From: an uncultured Holophagaceae bacterium
GTDB lineage: Bacteria; Acidobacteriota; Holophagae; Holophagales; Holophagaceae
Length of the DNA stretch: 64,000 bases
Assembly (NCBI GenBank): GCA_903857495.1
Contig: CAIOFF010000019.1
Span: forward strand, 1-64,000
Direction of reading: 5' to 3'
This document shows, piece after piece, positions 59,516 through 64,000 of the stretch. Position numbers and translations under genes: made by a program. Under the pieces are notes generated by a model that saw only the letters and a list, made by a program, of their open reading frames with translations, did no database searches and was not told where the DNA came from. Position 1 is the first letter of the stretch; each line of letters starts with the position of its first letter.

Positions 59516-61642
59516 ATGCTGCATCGTTTCTTTCCCTTCTCAGCCGCCCTCCTCGCCTGTGTGAGTCTCATGGCTACCGATCCTGCACCCCAGCCCCCCG
59601 TCGCTCCCCAGCGCCCTCACGTGAGCCTGTGGCATGGCGAAAAGGTCAGTGACCCCTGGTTCTGGCTCCGGGAGAAGAGCAGCCCCGAGGTGGTGGCCTA
59701 CCTCAACGCGGAAAACGCCTACACCGAGGCCATGACCAAGGACCTCAAGCCCTTCTCCGAAGCGCTCTACAAGGAGATGCTGGGGCGCATCAAGCAGACG
59801 GACCTGAGCGTCCCGGTCCGGCGCGGCGCCTACTACTACTACTCCCGAACGGAGGAGGGGAAGCAGTATCCCATCCAGTGCCGCCGGAAGGCCGCCAAGG
59901 GCGGCGCCGACGACCCCAAGGCCGCCGAGGAACTCCTGCTGGACCAGAACGAGCTGGCCAAGGGCCTGAAGTTCCTGAGCCTCGGCGGCATGGCGGTCAG
60001 CGACGACGACCGCACCCTGCTCTACAGCACCGATGACACCGGCTTCCGCCAGTACCGCCTCTTCACCAAGGACCTGGTCACGGGCAAGGTGAGCGCCCCC
60101 CTGGCGGAGCGGGTGACCTCCTTCACCTGGGCGGCGGATGCTCGGCACGTCTTCTTCGTCACCGAGGATGACGTCACCAAGCGCTCGAACCAGCTCTGGC
60201 GCCTGGACCTGAAAGCCGGCAAGCCTGTCCTGGTCTTCGAGGAGAAGGACGAGCTCTACCGCATGAGCCTGGGGCGCACCCGGGACCACAAGTTCCTGCA
60301 GGTGGAGGTGCAGTCCACGGACACCTGGGAGTCACGCTACCTGGCGGCCGCCCAGCCCCTCGGCGCCTTCAAGGTGCTGCTGCCCCGGCAGAAGGGCCAC
60401 AAGTACGACTTCGAGCACCGCGAGGGCACCTTCTACATCCGCACCAACCGGGATGCCAAGAACTTCCGCCTGGTCACCGCCCCCGCGGCGACGCCGGATC
60501 CCTCCCACTGGAAGCCCTTCGTGGCGCATCGCCCAGGCGTGCTGATCGAAGGGGTCGATCTCTTCCGCGACTTCCTGGTGGTGGTGCAGCAGCGCGAGGG
60601 CCTGGCCCAGTTCCGCATCCAGGACCTCAAGACCGGCGCCTGGCGCGAGGTGGCCTTTCCCGAGGCTGTCTACGCGGCCTTCCCCGGCGGGACGCCCGAG
60701 TACACCTCCAAGACCTACCGCCTGAACTACCAGTCCCTGGTGACCCCTCAGAGCATCTACGACTGCGACCTGGCCACGGGCAAGCAGACCCTCCTGAAGG
60801 AGACCGAGGTCCTGGGCGGCTACGACAAGGCCCAGTACGCCACGGAGCGCCTGTGGGCCACGGCCCGGGACGGGGTGAAGGTGCCGCTCTCCGTGGTCTA
60901 CCGCAAGGGCGTCAAGCGCGACGGCAGCGCGCCGCTCTTCCTCTATGCCTATGGCTCCTACGGCTATGGGACGCCCCCCGCGTTCTCCAGCACCCGCCTC
61001 AGCCTGCTGGACCGGGGCATGGTCTACGCCATCGCCCACATCCGCGGCGGCAACGAGCTGGGCGAGGCCTGGCACGACGACGGCATGCTCCTGAAGAAGA
61101 TGAACACCTTCACGGACTTCATCGATGCCGCAGAGTTCCTGGTGAGGGAGAAGTGGACCGCCAAGGACCGCCTCGTCATCGAGGGCGGCAGCGCCGGGGG
61201 CCTGCTCATGGGCGCCGTCACCAACCTGCGCCCGGACCTCTTCAAGGCCGTCCACAGCGCCGTGCCTTTCGTGGACGTCATGAACACCATGATGGACGCC
61301 AGCCTGCCGCTCACCGTGGGCGAGTATCTCGAGTGGGGCAATCCCAACGAGAAGCCCGCCTTCGACGCCATGCGGGCCTACAGCCCCTACGACAACCTGA
61401 CGAAGAAGGCCTACCCGGCCATCCTGGTCACCAGCAGCTTCAACGACAGCCAGGTGATGTACTGGGAGCCGGCGAAGTATGTGGCGAAGCTGCGCACCCT
61501 CAAGACCGACACCACGCCCCTGCTGCTGAAGATGAAGATGGAGCCCGCCGGGCACGGTGGCGCCTCCGGCCGCTACGACGCTCTCAGGGATAAGGCCTTC
61601 GAGACCGCCTGGATGCTGAGGCAGGTCGGGATCTTCAAGTAG
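59516..61642 (+). CDS. S9 family oligopeptidase B-like peptidase, exported
   Basis: signal peptide; VSDPWFWLREKSSPEVVAYLNAENAYTEAMT; IEGGSAGGLLMGAVTNLRPDLFKAVHSAVPFVDVMNTMMD. Confidence 0.92.
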   Translation: MLHRFFPFSAALLACVSLMATDPAPQPPVAPQRPHVSLWHGEKVSDPWFWLREKSSPEVVAYLNAENAYTEAMTKDLKPFSEALYKEMLGRIKQTDLSVPVRRGAYYYYSRTEEGKQYPIQCRRKAAKGGADDPKAAEELLLDQNELAKGLKFLSLGGMAVSDDDRTLLYSTDDTGFRQYRLFTKDLVTGKVSAPLAERVTSFTWAADARHVFFVTEDDVTKRSNQLWRLDLKAGKPVLVFEEKDELYRMSLGRTRDHKFLQVEVQSTDTWESRYLAAAQPLGAFKVLLPRQKGHKYDFEHREGTFYIRTNRDAKNFRLVTAPAATPDPSHWKPFVAHRPGVLIEGVDLFRDFLVVVQQREGLAQFRIQDLKTGAWREVAFPEAVYAAFPGGTPEYTSKTYRLNYQSLVTPQSIYDCDLATGKQTLLKETEVLGGYDKAQYATERLWATARDGVKVPLSVVYRKGVKRDGSAPLFLYAYGSYGYGTPPAFSSTRLSLLDRGMVYAIAHIRGGNELGEAWHDDGMLLKKMNTFTDFIDAAEFLVREKWTAKDRLVIEGGSAGGLLMGAVTNLRPDLFKAVHSAVPFVDVMNTMMDASLPLTVGEYLEWGNPNEKPAFDAMRAYSPYDNLTKKAYPAILVTSSFNDSQVMYWEPAKYVAKLRTLKTDTTPLLLKMKMEPAGHGGASGRYDALRDKAFETAWMLRQVGIFK

Positions 61643-61652
61643 CCGCTCACAG

Positions 61653-61684
61653 CTCAAAAAGGGCGCTAAGGCGCCCTTTTTGAG
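61653..61684 (+). terminator. Rho-independent terminator
   Basis: CTCAAAAAGGGCGC-taag-GCGCCCTTTTTGAG. Confidence 0.9.
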
Positions 61685-61702
61685 ATAGGAAAGGAGGAAA
61701 GG

Positions 61703-62131
61703 ATGGTGCAACCCGTCCCCGCTGGATACCACACGGTCACGCCCTATCTGGTCGTGCCGAATGCCCTGGCCTTTGTGGCCTTTGTCGAGAAGGCCTTCGC
61801 CGCGGTGGAGCAGAGCCGGGTCCTGCGTCCGGATGGGACCATCGCCCATGCGGAGGTGCAGATCGGCGACTCCAGGGTGCGGGTGGCCCAGGCGAAGGAA
61901 CCCTGGAAGCCCATGCCCACGGGGCTCTACCTCTACGTGCCGGATACCGATGCCACCTATGCAGCGGCGCTGGAGGCAGGGGGCCTGACCCTCATGGAGC
62001 CCGCGGACCAGTTCTACGGCGACCGCAACGCCGGAGTGCAGGATCTCTGGGGCAACAACTGGTGGATCGCCACCCATGTCGAGGATGTGGACGCGGCGGA
62101 GATCCAGCGGAGGATGGCCACCCGCGGGTGA
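61703..62131 (+). CDS. VOC/PhnB-like glyoxalase superfamily protein
   Basis: VTPYLVVPNALAFVAFVEKAFAAVEQSRVLRPDGTIAHAEVQIGDSRVRVAQA...DQFYGDRNAGVQDLWGNNWWIATHVEDV. Confidence 0.88.
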   Translation: MVQPVPAGYHTVTPYLVVPNALAFVAFVEKAFAAVEQSRVLRPDGTIAHAEVQIGDSRVRVAQAKEPWKPMPTGLYLYVPDTDATYAAALEAGGLTLMEPADQFYGDRNAGVQDLWGNNWWIATHVEDVDAAEIQRRMATRG

Positions 62132-62306
62132 TGGGGAACTCGTGTGACCATGGACCCCTCCAGCCCACGCGCATGCCCAACGAGCAAGGTCCGGAGTCAC
62201 GAATCCGGACTTTGGTCTGATTGACGGGGGGCAGGGAAGAACCCAGCATGCCTTCAGTCGCTCAGCTGCCTCGATTCCGTTTCAGGCCGACGACCCGGGA
62301 GGATCC

Positions 62307-62735
62307 ATGCGTAGCTGCTTCCACAGTGTTCCGGTGGTCCTTGGCCTCCTGCTGGCCTGTGCACCAGGGATCACCGTGCCCAAGGGCGCCCCCGAGCCCC
62401 CTCCACTCCCCGGACCCGAGATTCAGCAGGCCATTCAGCGGCTTGAGGACGCGAACGCCTGGACCGTCACCCGACTCGAGGTCACGGGGCGAGCCAAGTG
62501 GAGCTCCGCCTACACGGACCACTGGCCAAAGGAGCCGGGCAGGGCGCCCCTCCTCGAGGCCATCCGCCACCTGGATGGGTGGGAGGTCACCTTGCAGGTG
62601 AAGCCTAAGGCAGGCGCGGATCCGCGAGTCGAGATTGTGAGGACTTTGCATGTGCTGGTCGACAGGAACTGGGTCATCTACTGGCGCACATCCTGGCCTG
62701 CGCTGCCCCCGGGTCTCCAGAACCTGGGCCAGTAA
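62307..62735 (+). CDS. hypothetical lipoprotein
   Basis: signal with lipobox-like VVLGLLLACAPG. Confidence 0.55.
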   Translation: MRSCFHSVPVVLGLLLACAPGITVPKGAPEPPPLPGPEIQQAIQRLEDANAWTVTRLEVTGRAKWSSAYTDHWPKEPGRAPLLEAIRHLDGWEVTLQVKPKAGADPRVEIVRTLHVLVDRNWVIYWRTSWPALPPGLQNLGQ

Positions 62736-62837
62736 CCTCGGAGGAGGCCGCGTCATCCTCCCCTGGCTCCGCGCCCCGGATCGTTTCCTCGGGACTCTAG
62801 GGTTGAGTCTTAGGGCCACAACCCTGAGAATAGAAAA

Positions 62838-62860
62838 GCGCGGCTTAAGCCGCGCCTTTC
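62838..62860 (+). terminator. stem-loop GCGCGGCTTAAGCCGCGC + T-rich tail
   Basis: perfect 18-bp palindrome followed by ctttctt. Confidence 0.7.
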
Positions 62861-62876
62861 TTGTCTATGGAACCCC

Positions 62877-64000
62877 ATGTCCCTTGTTGAAGAAATCCAG
62901 CGCCGGCGCACCTTCGCCATCATCAGCCACCCCGACGCCGGCAAGACCACGCTGACCGAGAAGCTGCTGCTCTACGGCGGGGCCATCGACCGGGCCGGTT
63001 CCGTGAAGGCCCGGGAGGGCGGCGCGGCGGCCCACTCGGACTGGATGACCATCGAGCAGGAGCGCGGCATCAGCGTCACCTCGGCCGCCATGCAGTTCGA
63101 ATACCTGGGCAAGGCCATCAACCTGCTGGACACGCCGGGCCACCAGGACTTCAGCGAGGACACCTACCGGGCCCTCACGGCCGCCGATGCGGTGGTGATG
63201 CTGCTGGACTGCGCCAAGGGCGTGGAAGAGCAGACCAAGAAGCTGTTCCGGGTGGCCAGCGAGAGGAAGCTGCCCATCTTCACCTTCGTGAACAAGCTGG
63301 ACCGGCCGGGCCGGGATCCCATCGAGCTCATCGACGAGGTGGAGGAGCTCTTCGGCCTCCACGCGGTGCCCATGACCTGGCCCATCGGCAGCGGTACGGA
63401 CTTCAAGGGGGTCTACGTCCGCGCCACGGGCCAGATCCAGGTCTTCGAGCGCATGAAGGCCGGCCGGAAGGCCCGCGTGGCGGGGCAGGGTGGCCTGGAC
63501 GATCCGGAGATCGCGGCGCTGCTGACCCCCGCGGAGCTGCAGCAGCTCAAGGACGACGTGGATCTCATGGTCCACGTGCTGCCGCCCTTCGACCGCGAGG
63601 CCTTCCTGCGGGGCGAGCAGTCCCCCATGTTCTTCGGGTCGGCGGTGAACAACTTCGGCGTGGCGGAGTTCCTGGAGGAGTTCCTGGAGCTGGCGCCCTC
63701 GCCCGGCCCGCGGCCTCTCATGAACGGCGGCATGGTGGACCCCGAGCAGCCCTTCACGGCCTTCGTCTTCAAGGTGCAGGCCAACATGAACAAGGCCCAC
63801 CGGGATCGCGTGGCCTTCGCCCGCATCGTCTCCGGCCGCTTCCAGCGGGGCATGGACGCCCTCCACGTGCGGGAGAAAAAGTCCATCAAGCTGAACTACC
63901 CCCACATGTTCTTCGGGCGTGAGCGCCAGATCGTGGATGAGGCCTACCCGGGCGACATCCTGGGGCTCATCAACCCCGGCCTGTTCCGCATCGGCGATGT
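62877..64000 (+). CDS. prfC: peptide chain release factor 3 (truncated by window end)
   Basis: RRRTFAIISHPDAGKTTLTEKLLLYGGAIDRAGSVKAREGGAAAHSDWMTIEQERGISVTSAAMQFEY. Confidence 0.95.
   Translation, partial: MSLVEEIQRRRTFAIISHPDAGKTTLTEKLLLYGGAIDRAGSVKAREGGAAAHSDWMTIEQERGISVTSAAMQFEYLGKAINLLDTPGHQDFSEDTYRALTAADAVVMLLDCAKGVEEQTKKLFRVASERKLPIFTFVNKLDRPGRDPIELIDEVEELFGLHAVPMTWPIGSGTDFKGVYVRATGQIQVFERMKAGRKARVAGQGGLDDPEIAALLTPAELQQLKDDVDLMVHVLPPFDREAFLRGEQSPMFFGSAVNNFGVAEFLEEFLELAPSPGPRPLMNGGMVDPEQPFTAFVFKVQANMNKAHRDRVAFARIVSGRFQRGMDALHVREKKSIKLNYPHMFFGRERQIVDEAYPGDILGLINPGLFRIGD

Overview
This is a GC-rich bacterial chromosomal segment, probably Acidobacteriota (Holophaga/Geothrix-like); that assignment is an inference from gene content and style. 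Most of it is housekeeping: ilvD, a complete minus-strand his operon, lpxC, ispD, tyrS, PhoH, three S9 peptidases, an efflux ABC cassette, ackA, sdhCAB, hppA and prfC. The standout is a compact lower-GC island at about 22.8-30.0 kb holding a complete class 2 CRISPR-Cas locus. It runs cas12b-like effector (1211 aa, all three RuvC acidic residues found), cas4-cas1 fusion, cas2, then a 16-repeat/15-spacer array, which I assign to subtype V-B. Directly after cas2 I found an unannotated tracrRNA candidate with the same architecture as the Alicyclobacillus Cas12b tracrRNA: a 7-bp stem enclosing a TGTGCC anti-repeat and a hairpin, followed by a second anti-repeat CATTCC. The island starts next to an intact tRNA-Thr(CGU). 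Its last repeat is fused to the 3' half of a different tRNA-Thr(CGU), starting in the anticodon loop. Other observations include a malic enzyme split by one in-frame amber codon, a HisC-HAD fusion, a perfect AT-rich palindrome upstream of lpxC, tandem prolyl-oligopeptidase and PilZ duplications, a low-complexity K/R/E/G secreted protein, and a family of nested intergenic fold-back elements, two of which share TTATCGGCC termini. All calls are from reading the sequence and ORF track; no searches or folding programs were run.
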